Translations under genes and position numbers: made by a program
Part shown: in pieces, positions 45,160-52,595 of the stretch
Position numbering within the stretch: position 1 is the first letter of the stretch
Layout: each line of letters opens with the position of its first letter
Notes under the pieces: model-generated
What the model was told of the DNA's origin: nothing
The model's database searches: none
Seen by the model: the letters and a program-made list of their open reading frames with translations, nothing else
Origin: Chloroflexota bacterium
Lineage (GTDB): Bacteria; Chloroflexota; UBA11872
NCBI GenBank assembly: GCA_022820025.1
Contig: JAJEGF010000046.1
Location: forward strand, 1 to 52,595
Reading direction: 5' to 3'
Length of the DNA stretch: 52,595 nucleotides

Positions 45160-45555
45160 TTGTCGGCGAGGTCGGCTACGGGCGACGACCCTGCGACGTG
45201 CGGCCCCATGACGACCGCCACAACCACGTTCCTCGAAGGGGCGAGGCGGACTCGGCTCTGCGTGGACTCCCAGGGCCGAATTGCCGGTCTGAAGGCCGAG
45301 ATTGCCGAATTCCGGGCGTCTCTCGATGGGTTTGAGGCGAGCATCGACGCCACGACGGGGTCCAAGGGAACAAAGGACATGCCAGGCGAGTACGTGGCAA
45401 CGTCGGTAACCCGCCTGGGTGAACCCCATCTGGACCTTCAGACGCAGGCCAACGCCCGCACGACCCTGGGAGTCTCGTTGACCGACCAGGGGTACGGTCA
45501 CGTTGTCTCAGATGTCGTCCCACCGCCTAGCACGCGGGGATCGGCCGAATCCTGA
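45160..45555 (+). CDS. Hypothetical protein, first gene of the packed small-gene run
   Basis: A 131-codon frame; ATG 45208 is an alternative start giving 115 residues. The protein is hydrophilic with a helical centre (RIAGLKAEIAEFRASLDGFEASI) and a flexible end. Its TGA overlaps the ATG of the next gene by one base (TGATG at 45553-45557), which is the best sign that it is translated. No family is recognised. A coiled-coil role is possible. Confidence 0.4.
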   Translation: MSARSATGDDPATCGPMTTATTTFLEGARRTRLCVDSQGRIAGLKAEIAEFRASLDGFEASIDATTGSKGTKDMPGEYVATSVTRLGEPHLDLQTQANARTTLGVSLTDQGYGHVVSDVVPPPSTRGSAES

Positions 45556-45938
45556 TGGCGATGACGGGAATCGCCCGACTCGCCGGGATCCTGCTCCTGG
45601 GCTACGCGGGGCTCTACACCGCGTACTACATCTTTGACACGCTGCACGACCCCGGGTCGTTCTGGCCGGTCTTCAACGTCCTGTCCGCCATCGGGATCGT
45701 CGTCGCTCTGGGGGGCAATATCGACCACGCTCGGACCCGGCGGGACGCCCCCACCATCGCGCTGCTGTACGCCACTGTCGTACTGGCGATCTGGTTCTTT
45801 CGCAATTGGGTGCACCTGCTGGCCCTGGAACCCGGTGAAGCCGTGAACGCGCACACGAACGTCATCTGGATGTTGATTGCCGTGCTCATCCCCCTGGTCC
45901 TGGGCACGACTGGCTGGCGGCTCTGGCGGACCCCGTAA
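45555..45938 (+). CDS. Small integral membrane protein with four predicted helices
   Basis: A 127-residue protein starting in a TGATG overlap with the gene before. Hydrophobic stretches at about 7-27, 39-54, 67-83 and 103-121 suggest four transmembrane helices, with the sequence FFRNWVHLLALEPGE between the third and fourth. I recognise no transporter motif. The next gene follows after nine bases. It belongs to a run of small membrane proteins around a Cache sensor and a binding lipoprotein, and may be a partner of those. Confidence 0.6.
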   Translation: MAMTGIARLAGILLLGYAGLYTAYYIFDTLHDPGSFWPVFNVLSAIGIVVALGGNIDHARTRRDAPTIALLYATVVLAIWFFRNWVHLLALEPGEAVNAHTNVIWMLIAVLIPLVLGTTGWRLWRTP

Positions 45939-45947
45939 CTCAGACGT

Positions 45948-46121
45948 ATGCCGCCCACGAAACGACCGACGTTCCGTCGCCGAGTCGATGGCCGGTTGTG
46001 GCACTGTCAGCCCACCTGTCCGTTCTGGCCCCGGTGGGCCTACGTCGTTCGGTCAGGCTTGGGGCCAAAGGAACTCCGCTGTCCACGGTGTGCTTCGGTT
46101 CGTTTCGAGGTTGAGGGTTAA
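45948..46121 (+). CDS. 57-residue zinc-ribbon protein
   Basis: ATG 45948, nine bases after the previous stop. The protein has a basic start, then LWHCQPTCPFWP with Cys20 and Cys24, and CPRC with Cys45 and Cys48. Four cysteines in two pairs fit a small zinc ribbon, although the first pair has a CxxxC spacing. A paralogue lies at 48198-48380 with RLWHC-P-CPFW conserved. Two copies within one operon, and tight spacing, make it a real gene despite its size. It could be a regulator or a metal-binding accessory protein; nothing more can be said. Confidence 0.55.
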   Translation: MPPTKRPTFRRRVDGRLWHCQPTCPFWPRWAYVVRSGLGPKELRCPRCASVRFEVEG

Positions 46122-46126
46122 CTCCA

Positions 46127-46288
46127 GTGGGCGATGGCTACGGCCTGCTGGCCGTCTTCGTGGTCATTGGGATCGTGAGTTTGGTGGGCGTCGCCCTGAG
46201 CTCCTTCCTGCTCGCCGGGGTCGTGGGCACCTGGGGGAAAGTCTCTCCGGCGCAATCTCTGTCTAGGAGGCTGAGACCATGCGAATGA
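46127..46288 (+). CDS. 53-residue single-span membrane protein
   Basis: GTG 46127, five bases after the previous stop. One long hydrophobic run (LLAVFVVIGIVSLVGVALSSFLL) near the N-terminus and a short basic tail (SLSRRLRPCE). The end overlaps the next gene by 10 bases. Its small size and simple make-up leave function open. Spacing on both sides argues that it is translated. Confidence 0.5.
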   Translation: MGDGYGLLAVFVVIGIVSLVGVALSSFLLAGVVGTWGKVSPAQSLSRRLRPCE

Positions 46289-46917
46289 TTCGTCCCCTCC
46301 TGGTCGCCCTGCTGGTGACCCTTCTGGCAACTCCGGTAACGCTGGCGCAATGGCCGGCCACCTGCGTAGACCTCAACGACCTGATCGAGGCCCACCGGGG
46401 CAATCCCGGTAACGTTGGTATCTACCAGCGGGTCCATGGCGACCAGGCGGAAACCGCCTGCCGACAGGACCATGCCGCCACCTTCGTGGTGGTTCGTGGG
46501 CGGCCTTACCAGGTCCCGCCCCGCACCAACCCGGCGGCCTACACGCAGGCGTTCGTGGAGCAGGCCATCGCCCGGCTCACGACCCAGGGGGGCGCCGCCA
46601 CGCTCGCGTACTACAACACCTCGACCAGCATGGACGGGTCGTGGTACGTGTTCATCCTGGACCGCACCGGGGCCATCGTGGCCCACGCCGCCCGCCCGGA
46701 GCGGCTAGGGCTGACGCTCGACGACCTGACGGACGTTCGGGGGTACCACTACGGGGCCGCGTTCGCGGCCATCCCCGAAGGGGAGGGCCGGTGGGTGTCC
46801 TACGGGTTCGTCAACCCGGCCACCGGCCAGCAGGCCCAGAAACACTCGTGGGTCGTGCGGGTCGATGGCCTGTTGGTGGGGTCCGGCTGGTACGAGACCG
46901 GGGTGTCGGCGGCATGA
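46279..46917 (+). CDS. Exported single-Cache-domain protein
   Basis: ATG 46279 has AGGAGG just upstream at 46265-46270. The 212-residue protein has a signal peptide (IRPLLVALLVTLLATPVTLAQ) and then one Cache-type domain: GSWYVFILDRTGAIVAHAARPERLG, DLTDVRGYHYGAAF and VSYGFVNPATGQQAQKHSWV, ending in GLLVGSGWYE. This pattern is the extracytoplasmic ligand-binding domain of many chemoreceptors and kinases (sCache). Here it is free: no membrane helix after the domain, and no signalling domain. Its ATGA overlap with the next gene, a binding lipoprotein, suggests that the two work together in sensing or delivering a small ligand such as an organic or amino acid. A partner kinase would have to be elsewhere. 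Confidence 0.75.
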   Translation: MRMIRPLLVALLVTLLATPVTLAQWPATCVDLNDLIEAHRGNPGNVGIYQRVHGDQAETACRQDHAATFVVVRGRPYQVPPRTNPAAYTQAFVEQAIARLTTQGGAATLAYYNTSTSMDGSWYVFILDRTGAIVAHAARPERLGLTLDDLTDVRGYHYGAAFAAIPEGEGRWVSYGFVNPATGQQAQKHSWVVRVDGLLVGSGWYETGVSAA

Positions 46918-48011
46918 ATGGGCGGCATTCCATTCCCCGGTTCGCCTTGGGGGTGGCGTCGCTCGTGGTGGCCCTGGCCGTCGCCGTAGCCTGCGACTCG
47001 CCCACGGCCACCGGCGACGAACCCCACCGCATCTTTATCGTCCACTCGTACAGTACCGAGTTCTCATGGACCCGGGACCTCCACGAGGGCATCCTCCAAG
47101 GCTTGGCCCACGAAGGTCTCACCGAGGACCGCGATTACCGGGTCCAGACCTTCGAGATGGGCACGCGCCTAACCTTTACCAGCCCCCAGCATATCGAGCA
47201 GCGGGCCGCCGAGGCCCTTGAGGCGCTGCGGGCCTTCGGGCCTGACCTCCTGTTTGTCACGGACGATGTCGCGCTGGAGCACGTGGCCGTCCGGTATAGC
47301 CAGGAAAGCCCCGACGCCCCGCTCCCCACGGTGTTCGCCGGCGTCAACATCGACCCAACGGTCTACGCCCCCATTGCCAGTCTGGACGCGCCCGGCGGCA
47401 CCATTACGGGGGCCTTGGAGCGCATCCCCCACGCCGAGGCGTTCACCACCGCGCGGCGGCTCTTTCCCGAGGTGACCAGGGTGGTCATCCTTGCCGATGC
47501 CGCCCCAAGCTCCGCAGCCATCCGGACCGCCTTCCTGCGCGACACCCAGGCCGCCGACGCCCGGCCGTTCGAGGTCCTTGACTTTTTTCTGGCGGAGACC
47601 TTGGAGGAGTGGCAGCGGGCCGTGGTCGCCGCTCAGGCCACGGCCGACCTCATCGCCGTGCTGAACTACCACCAACTCCGGGACGCCAGCGGGGCCATTG
47701 TCCCGCCCGCCGACGTTATCGACTGGATGGTGGCCGAGAACCACCTGCCCGAGCTTGGGTTGGTGGCCGCCTGGGCACGGGACGGCCTGCTGGTCGCGGT
47801 GGGGAACTCAGGGCTCAAGACCGGGGCCTACGTCGGCGCGCTGGGCGCGGACATCCTCAATGGAGCCGACCCCGCCACCATCCCCATCGTGGACCCCCAA
47901 CAGACCGACACGCACATCAACGCGGCGCGGGCCTACACCCTTGGGGTTGAGGTGCCGCCGCGCGAACTGGCCGAGGCCGACGAGGTGTACGACACCATCG
48001 GCGGTTCCTAG
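46914..48011 (+). CDS. ABC_sub_bind family substrate-binding lipoprotein
   Basis: ATG 46914 overlaps the preceding stop (ATGA). The 365-residue protein has a leader ending in LAVAVAC, a lipobox, so it is anchored to the membrane. The mature part starts RIFIVHSYSTEFSWTRDLHEGILQGL and has DLLFVTDDVALEHVAVRYSQ, PTVFAGVNIDP, a TGALERIPH segment and VVILAD, the typical layout of the ABC_sub_bind (TrpX-like) periplasmic-binding family with two Rossmann-like lobes. Members bind small ligands for ABC import or serve as the sensor part of a signalling system. No permease or ATPase gene is present in the window, so a sensing role together with the Cache protein upstream is the more likely reading. Confidence 0.75.
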   Translation: MNGRHSIPRFALGVASLVVALAVAVACDSPTATGDEPHRIFIVHSYSTEFSWTRDLHEGILQGLAHEGLTEDRDYRVQTFEMGTRLTFTSPQHIEQRAAEALEALRAFGPDLLFVTDDVALEHVAVRYSQESPDAPLPTVFAGVNIDPTVYAPIASLDAPGGTITGALERIPHAEAFTTARRLFPEVTRVVILADAAPSSAAIRTAFLRDTQAADARPFEVLDFFLAETLEEWQRAVVAAQATADLIAVLNYHQLRDASGAIVPPADVIDWMVAENHLPELGLVAAWARDGLLVAVGNSGLKTGAYVGALGADILNGADPATIPIVDPQQTDTHINAARAYTLGVEVPPRELAEADEVYDTIGGS

Positions 48012-48018
48012 GCGTCTG

Positions 48019-48201
48019 GTGGTGACAGCGACGGGCATCGCCAGCCTCGCATTCACGGTCGCTTTTGTAGCCGTGGTCAGCCTGATGGCCTGGCGCAGTT
48101 ACCGACGGTCAGCTAGGGGCACCGGCGAACGTGTCACGCTGAATGTCGGCTTTGGCCTGTTGCTCGCTGGGGCGCTGTGGATGATTCGGGATTCGCTGTG
48201 A
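48019..48201 (+). CDS. 60-residue membrane protein
   Basis: Two GTG codons at 48019 and 48022 can start it, 7-10 bases after the previous stop. Two hydrophobic stretches (IASLAFTVAFVAVVSLMAW and VGFGLLLAGALWM) enclose a basic loop (RSYRRSARGTGER). Its TGA overlaps the next start (GTGA at 48198-48201). No family recognised. Confidence 0.5.
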   Translation: MVTATGIASLAFTVAFVAVVSLMAWRSYRRSARGTGERVTLNVGFGLLLAGALWMIRDSL

Positions 48202-48380
48202 AGCTGCCAGTCGGTAACGGCGCCCCCCGGTACCGGCGTGACCTGGACAGTCGCCTGTGGCACTGTCGACCCGAGTGCCCGTTCTGGCAGGTGGGTCGCT
48301 ACGCAGTGCGGTCAGTCCTGGGGTCGTCAAACCTGCGATACCCCGCGTGCCGGGCGGCGCAGCGCAAGGCTACCGCCTAA
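48198..48380 (+). CDS. Zinc-ribbon paralogue that has lost one cysteine
   Basis: GTG 48198 in a GTGA overlap with the preceding gene. The 60-residue protein aligns with the one at 45948-46121: RLWHC-P-CPFW is kept (Cys23, Cys27), but the second pair reads YPAC instead of CPRC, so only Cys51 remains. If the first copy binds zinc, this one probably does so poorly or not at all, or uses another ligand. It is followed directly by the next start codon. Confidence 0.5.
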   Translation: MKLPVGNGAPRYRRDLDSRLWHCRPECPFWQVGRYAVRSVLGSSNLRYPACRAAQRKATA

Positions 48381-48893
48381 GTGGTGGTGTTAGAGATGTG
48401 GGATGCAGTATGGGATGCGGTCGGGTCGTTACTCGGTCAAGCAGTCAACAGGGTCACCGTGGCCCACGCCATTGGCCTGTTTATCTTGGCGCGGGCTGGG
48501 TGGGGGGTGTTGCGTTGGGGCTGTCGGCTCGTCGTCTACGTGGTGGGCACCGCCTTGCTGCGACACCGGCGGGTCGTGCGGATCTGCGCCTTCGTGTTGG
48601 TGCACTGGCAGGTAGACCTGGGATACGCCATCCTGGACCTTCACCCCGACCATCTCACCGTTCGGCCAAGCGTTGGGGGTGTCCAGGGAACCAACGACGC
48701 CAGCGCGAACCTCACGGTCGAAAGTTCGGCCCGCCAATTCCGGCCACAGTGGAGCACGGGTCTGCGGCCTGACCGGATGGACGAAGACACCAAGTGGTCT
48801 GCATGGGCCAAGCGCCAGGACCGGCGCGCCGACTACCGCGACCTCCTCGAAAAGGAACTCCGCCGGGCGTATCGGTTTCCGCCGGACGAGTAG
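48381..48893 (+). CDS. Hypothetical membrane protein with cytoplasmic tail
   Basis: GTG 48381 follows the TAA of the previous gene without a gap. The 170-residue protein has two hydrophobic stretches (VTVAHAIGLFILARAGWGVLRW and RLVVYVVGTALLRHRRVVRICAFVLVHW) and a polar C-terminal 90 residues with the charged end RQDRRADYRDLLEKELRRAYRFPPDE. No motif is recognised. It is the last gene of the run before the IS relic at 48999. Confidence 0.5.
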   Translation: MVVLEMWDAVWDAVGSLLGQAVNRVTVAHAIGLFILARAGWGVLRWGCRLVVYVVGTALLRHRRVVRICAFVLVHWQVDLGYAILDLHPDHLTVRPSVGGVQGTNDASANLTVESSARQFRPQWSTGLRPDRMDEDTKWSAWAKRQDRRADYRDLLEKELRRAYRFPPDE

Positions 48894-49043
48894 TGCCCTA
48901 GGGGCGTTTCACTTCGGTGGGCAAAAAAAGGTGAACCCCGCAGCGGGCGCGTTGCGTCTCACTACGGGGCGTAGCCTCTGCGGTACCACACCCGGCCCGT
49001 GTCCAGACCGGACACATGGTTTACAGGCGTTCGGACACATGGT

Positions 49044-49257
49044 TTACACATTTAGGCGGGGTGTCGGATATCGATGGTGGCCCAGCTGGTCGGTCATAAC
49101 GTGCACGGTCCAGCAGCCGTCGGTGGTCGTCGGACGGATCGCGACCGTTTCGCCGCGCAGGCCCTTCGGGACCCGCAGCCGGCGGCCCTGGAAGGACACC
49201 CGGCCGCCCAGCCCCACGCGCCGGCGCTGATCGTCGGGCCCGTAGGGCTGCACCACC
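49044..49257 (-). pseudogene. IS481-family transposase, C-terminal fragment
   Basis: On the minus strand about 70 codons read YGPDDQRRRVGLGGRVSFQG, then LRVPKGLRGETVAIRPTTTDG and end at TAA 49046-49044. The sequence corresponds to the C-terminal beta-rich region after the DDE integrase core of IS481-group transposases. The catalytic part is missing; the sequence switches to the opposite-strand copy at about 49258. Confidence 0.6.
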
Positions 49258-49264
49258 CCCCAGA

Positions 49265-49670
49265 CGCTCGGCAAGGACGAGCGTTTCCACGGCACCCTCG
49301 AGCGCGATCTCGGGCGGCAGCCGCCGCGCCCCGATCTGGCCAGTTGGCAGACCGCGTTCGATGCGTGGCGGCAGGAGTACAACCAGATGCGGCCCCACGA
49401 GGCGCTGGCCTTGGCGGTGCCCGCCAGTCGCTACCACGTCATCCCCCGGCCCTATCCGGCCCAGCTGCCGCCGCTGCCCTATGGCCCCGCCGATCAGGTC
49501 CGCAAGGTCCAGGCCGGCGGCTGGTGTCCTGCCAGGGGCGCCACCTGCGGTTGCCCAAGGCGTCGCGCGGCCAGGCCGTCGCCTTTCGTCCGACCTCCAC
49601 CGACGGCTCCTGGACGATCCGCTTTCTGACCGACGACCTGGGCACCCTCGACCTGCGAGAGCCCGCTTAA
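49265..49670 (+). pseudogene. IS481-family transposase, C-terminal fragment with frameshift
   Basis: GKDERFHGTLERDL (the family's GK-ERFH motif around the last catalytic Glu), then FDAWRQEYNQMRPHEALAL and LPYGPADQVRKVQAGGW are read in one frame; near 49525 the sequence moves to another frame and continues with SCQGRHLRLPKASRGQAVAFRPT to TAA 49668-49670. The N-terminal HTH and most of the DDE core are absent. Both the truncation and the frameshift mark it as dead. Confidence 0.7.
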
Positions 49671-49898
49671 AGGTGTCCACCATGCCTCCGAACACCTGTC
49701 CACCATGTGTCCGGTCTGGACACGAGCATGGTGGGTACCGTGCACCGAAGACCTGAGGCGGAACGCCTAGTCCCCGCCGACGGGCTTTCTCGCGGTCAGG
49801 AACCGATGGTGACCCGCCGGCTCGCGACCGCTCGTTCCACCGCGTTGTGCCCAAGTTGTACACGTAAAGCTCGTACGTATTGGAGATAGGATCCCGGC

Positions 49899-50110
49899 AT
49901 GGACCGCCACACCCGCGCCGTCCTGGCTATCGGGGTCCTGTTGATTGTGGCGTGGTCGTCGTCTGGTTGCTCAGTCGACAGACCGTGCCGATCGCCCCCC
50001 TAGGACGGCCACGAAGCGGCGATCTTGCCGGTCTGCACCGTGCCTGGGGATCGTATCGAGGCTGTACGTGGCGTCGGGGCGGCCCCTGGGTCCACCGGGT
50101 AGACGGCTAG
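49899..50110 (+). pseudogene. Small membrane protein gene broken by a frameshift
   Basis: From ATG 49899 the frame reads MDRHTRAVLAIGVLLIVAW and closes at a TAG near 50002. A one-base shift near 49950 continues the hydrophobic helix as GVVVVWLLSRQ and then a protein-like tail (GDLAGLHRAWGSYRGC) to TAG 50108-50110. Joined, they would give a 70-residue single-span protein similar in style to the other small genes of this region. It could be a real frameshift or a sequencing error. Confidence 0.35.
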
Positions 50111-50439
50111 GGACTCAGCTCGAGTTGGAGCCGGCCGTCGATCCGGTCGAGCCGCTGCCACACCCGCTGCAGTTCAACTTCGACCTCGGTGATGGCGTTC
50201 CATTGGTCGGCCTGGGTGTCGAGCCCCTGGCGGAGCAGATCCTGGACGGTCGCAAGGTCGTGGCGCAGGGCCTCGAGGATGCCGTCGGCGTCGACGAATT
50301 CCGTCACCGTGCGGATGGTCGGTGGCTCCGGGTCTGGTGGAGGCTCGCGCCCGACCACATCGACCGCCAACAACACGACTAGGGCGATTAGGGCAAGCGC
50401 GATAATGCCGAGCAGCACCTGCGTCATTCGTGCGTCCAT
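50107..50439 (-). CDS. Single-span membrane protein with coiled-coil tail
   Basis: ATG 50439 is preceded by AAAGGAC. The 110-residue protein has an N-terminal helix (VLLGIIALALIALVVLLAVDVV), a proline-rich hinge (REPPPDPEPPTIR) and a helical C-terminal half with regular leucines (LEALRHDLATVQDLLRQGL, VELQRVWQRLDRIDGRL) that should form a coiled coil outside or inside the membrane. It is the last of three minus-strand genes, 26 bases after its neighbour. No family recognised. Confidence 0.55.
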   Translation of the reverse strand: MDARMTQVLLGIIALALIALVVLLAVDVVGREPPPDPEPPTIRTVTEFVDADGILEALRHDLATVQDLLRQGLDTQADQWNAITEVEVELQRVWQRLDRIDGRLQLELSP

Positions 50440-50465
50440 GAGCTGTCCTTTGCTGGAGGGCGCAT

Positions 50466-51002
50466 CTACGGTTCGCCGGGTGGATTGGCGAGTACCCGTA
50501 CCGCCAGGGCCTCGACGTACGGATCGAGCCAGAATGAACCCTCGGGGGTTTTGGTCGGTTGGGGAACGCGCCGGGCCACGGCGACCGCCGCCACTCGGTC
50601 GCCTTCGGGTGGGGCGTCGGTCCACGTGACCGTCCAGCAGTCTCGAAAGGCGTAGGGGGTGTAGGGATCGGCTGGGGTGCACAGGTCGAATTCGATACCC
50701 CCGACGCGGCGGTAGACCCGTGCGACGGCACCTCCCAAGCACAGCACAAATCGATCATCCGGCTGGGACCCCAATTCGTACGCCGTTTCCCATGTCAGGT
50801 CGTACGCCTCAGCCGCGATACACCGGTCGAGCGCCGCGCGCGCCCGGAGGTGTTCGGGCGAAGGGGACGGGGCGGGGCGTGTACAGGTCCACGCAACCCA
50901 GCCCGTCAGGCCAGCGACGAGGACCAGCGTGACAGCCACGGCCAGCGGTGGAATCTTCCACTGTTGGCCAAGTGGTCCACTGGGTGGACGGGACCTATCC
51001 AC
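50466..51002 (-). CDS. Membrane-anchored hypothetical protein
   Basis: GTG 51002 is chosen because it overlaps the end of the upstream gene by eight bases; the open frame extends further up to 51125 without protein-like sequence. The 178-residue protein has one N-terminal helix (LAVAVTLVLVAGLTGWVAW) and an extracytoplasmic part with five cysteines (for example CIAAEAYD, FVLCLGG, FDLCTP, RDCW), which may form disulphides. The C-terminal part reads PEGSFWLDPYVEALAVRVLA. No family recognised. Confidence 0.5.
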   Translation of the reverse strand: MDRSRPPSGPLGQQWKIPPLAVAVTLVLVAGLTGWVAWTCTRPAPSPSPEHLRARAALDRCIAAEAYDLTWETAYELGSQPDDRFVLCLGGAVARVYRRVGGIEFDLCTPADPYTPYAFRDCWTVTWTDAPPEGDRVAAVAVARRVPQPTKTPEGSFWLDPYVEALAVRVLANPPGEP

Positions 51003-51171
51003 CGCAGACCGCCATGATGGCGCCGACGCCGTAGAGCCCCACAACCACGACGATAGTGGCGAGGCACCCCACGTACCCGGCCAGGAGCCGACACCCGGTG
51101 GCGTCGTCGAGCTCGTCGGGGTCATGTGGGGGATGGGGTGACCTATCTGGAAGGCGTCGACCGTTGCCTAC
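50995..51171 (-). CDS. 58-residue membrane protein, first of the minus-strand trio
   Basis: GTG 51171 is a possible start. The protein has a proline-rich front (PHPPHDPDELDDATGC) and a C-terminal hydrophobic half (LLAGYVGCLATIVVVVGLYGVGAIMAVC) that spans the membrane once or as a hairpin. Its stop TAG (50997-50995) lies inside the next gene, so translation of the two is probably coupled. Start choice is uncertain. Confidence 0.4.
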   Translation of the reverse strand, partial: VGNGRRLPDRSPHPPHDPDELDDATGCRLLAGYVGCLATIVVVVGLYGVGAIMAVCGG

Positions 51172-52595
51172 CCATCGGCGGCTCGCGGAGAACCGGATGG
51201 ACTGAGACTGGCTGTGCCGCCGACCGGCGCAATTCGCGGCGCATCTCAATCCTTCACGCTAGGTGTCAAGTCGACCCACGATCCGAAGCGGAGAAGCGAT
51301 TCACCGTTCGCCTGCACGCGCGCTCAATCAAGATTTCGACCGATCTGTCGGGCGGTCGCTTCCACGGACCAGGCAGGGCATGTCGCCTCGTATATCTGGT
51401 GCGTGCCCTGGGCGGCGCGTGGGCGTCCGCGCCCGGTCGATACCGCCGGCGGGGTCGTTGCCGCCGCATCAACGTTGCGTCACTCGAATGAGGACGCTCC
51501 GTTCGCAGAGTCCCGGCGTTAGCCCTGGATGCACCTGAGCGGACGGAATCCGTGTCCAAGGATTGTTGCCCCACGCTCCGACGTGTTGGACTCGGCGGGA
51601 CATCCGACCCTTCCGTTCGGGAGGTGAGGGCTCAACGGCAACTGGACTTGCACTCAGGTGCGCGGTTGCCCAAGCCCCGAAGCGTTGGCGCGTGGACGCG
51701 ACAGGGCCCGTGGTCGATCACCCCGGCTGCGAGGATGCGGAAGACCGAATGCCGCATCCGGACCGGCCAAGATCCGCAAGACTCGGCAGTCAGTCACTCT
51801 GACTCTGCGCGGCGCGGGCAACTGAGGGATTGAGCTGTGGCTTCATTCCGGGCGCCGCGTACGCTCCGCGCAAAGGCACAACGGGCAACTGTCGTCCGAA
51901 TCCTACGGACCTTTCGGTAACAGATCGATTACACTTTGAGAAGTTCAAATTACGATCCGATTAATGTTGGAGCAGGCGTGAAGCGGACATCGTCCGTTTG
52001 AGTCACCTCATGTTCCGAGCAAGTCCTCACGTGAACTGAGACCGAGCGGCCGTAGCCTGAACTTCAAGGCATTCTCACCAAGCGCAGCTCCATCGCAACC
52101 GGATCGTCGCGACCACCTGCTGGCAGCCCGGAAACCGGCGGTCACCGTCGATTCGGGCCCGTCCACGCGTGAGCGCGAGACGCATCATGGGACTGGCGTC
52201 GTCCCGGGGGCTGATCCCGCCCCTGGCGCCTGCTGGGCAGCTCGGTCGCGACCTGCACGGTAACGTGCCCGGCACGCATTGAAGGGGCCGTGGGCGCCGA
52301 CCTGGTCATCGACCAAGCGGCGAGTCGCCGGCCGATGCCGACTGACTGGTGACGCGTTGCCAACGTCCGGACGAGTCGCGTCGGCGCATTCGGGTACCCA
52401 ACGTGGCGTCAATGCGCACACGCACCATCCGAACGGCGATCGGCCGTCGCATTTGAGCGAGCCACACGGACATGCGTTTCACGCGCACAGTTCCCTCGCA
52501 GCGATGTTCACGCGTCACGTGTGGGTTGCCAAGAGCGAGTTGAGCATTCGAGCCACCCAAGTCGACGATCGCACGGCAACCCACCACGGAACTGT
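51172..52595. other. No recognisable gene, 1.4 kb
   Basis: Frames of up to about 120 codons occur on both strands, but their translations are rich in Arg, Ser and Pro and carry no motif. A less GC-rich patch at about 51915-51975 (ATCGATTACACTTTGAGAAG and around) could hold a promoter. The window ends inside this stretch. Confidence 0.4.

Larger units (their letters stand above)
48999..49723. mobile_element. Palindromic IS481-family relic
   Basis: The left end GTGTCCAGACCGGACACATG (48999) and about 40 following bases are matched, inverted, at the right end down to 49723. Each end is followed inwards by the 3' part of an IS481-type transposase gene pointing outwards, and the two gene pieces meet head-to-head near 49260. 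Outside the repeats, GGTACC occurs on both sides (48982, 49736), extending the symmetry. No clear target duplication is visible. The element has no complete transposase and cannot move by itself. Confidence 0.7.

Overview
The window is high-GC bacterial DNA with several lower-GC inserts. No rRNA, complete tRNA or housekeeping marker is present, so the host can only be inferred. The mix of a one-piece histidine kinase/receiver/winged-helix protein, lipoproteins that fuse a TolB-like propeller to plant-type GxIPxxLGxL leucine-rich repeats, and very long secreted Fn3/Ig proteins is typical of uncultured marine or sponge-associated Chloroflexota. This is a tentative assignment. Most of the window is accessory DNA: defence-type genes, decayed genes, repeats and an IS relic.

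Left part (1-11.0 kb). The window opens in the 3' end of a type ISP restriction-modification gene, followed by a nuclease-STAND NTPase (590-2851) and a convergent TOPRIM-like gene (3323-4903). A scrambled stretch follows: the C-terminal remnant of a beta-sandwich protein on the minus strand abuts an ImmA/IrrE metallopeptidase gene that has lost its XRE part and carries an in-frame TAG. Next come small genes and a compact minus-strand operon (11030-8064): D12-class adenine methylase, ParB/Srx-fold DNA-binding protein, PD-(D/E)XK nuclease. This operon is the best candidate for an uncharacterised defence system here.

Middle (11-30 kb). A gene-poor stretch with a perfect 15-bp palindrome leads to the first copy (R1) of a dispersed repeat holding a small HTH gene and a conserved 3' element. 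Then come two intact TolB-LRR lipoprotein genes, a truncated one between them that overlaps both, and a third copy killed by in-frame stops, followed by repeat R2. A lower-GC KAP NTPase gene (21043-23199) and a 1719-residue exonuclease-RecQ-UvrD fusion (minus) follow, then R3.

Right-middle (30-44 kb). A hybrid sensor kinase with its own receiver and DNA-binding domain (minus) is followed by two large exported proteins (1700 and 831 aa) in tandem. These share an almost identical C-terminal domain, and the first contains three 285-bp tandem repeats. A decayed minus-strand zone with a Walker-A fragment precedes R4. All four repeat copies lie in the same orientation and separate functional modules.

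Right end (45-52.6 kb). Nine tightly packed plus-strand small genes (overlapping start/stop codons) encode membrane proteins, two zinc-ribbon paralogues, an exported Cache-domain protein and an ABC_sub_bind lipoprotein, with no kinase or permease. They are followed by a palindromic IS481-family relic made of two transposase 3' ends joined head-to-head, a frameshifted small membrane gene, and a minus-strand trio of small membrane proteins. The last 1.4 kb holds no recognisable gene.
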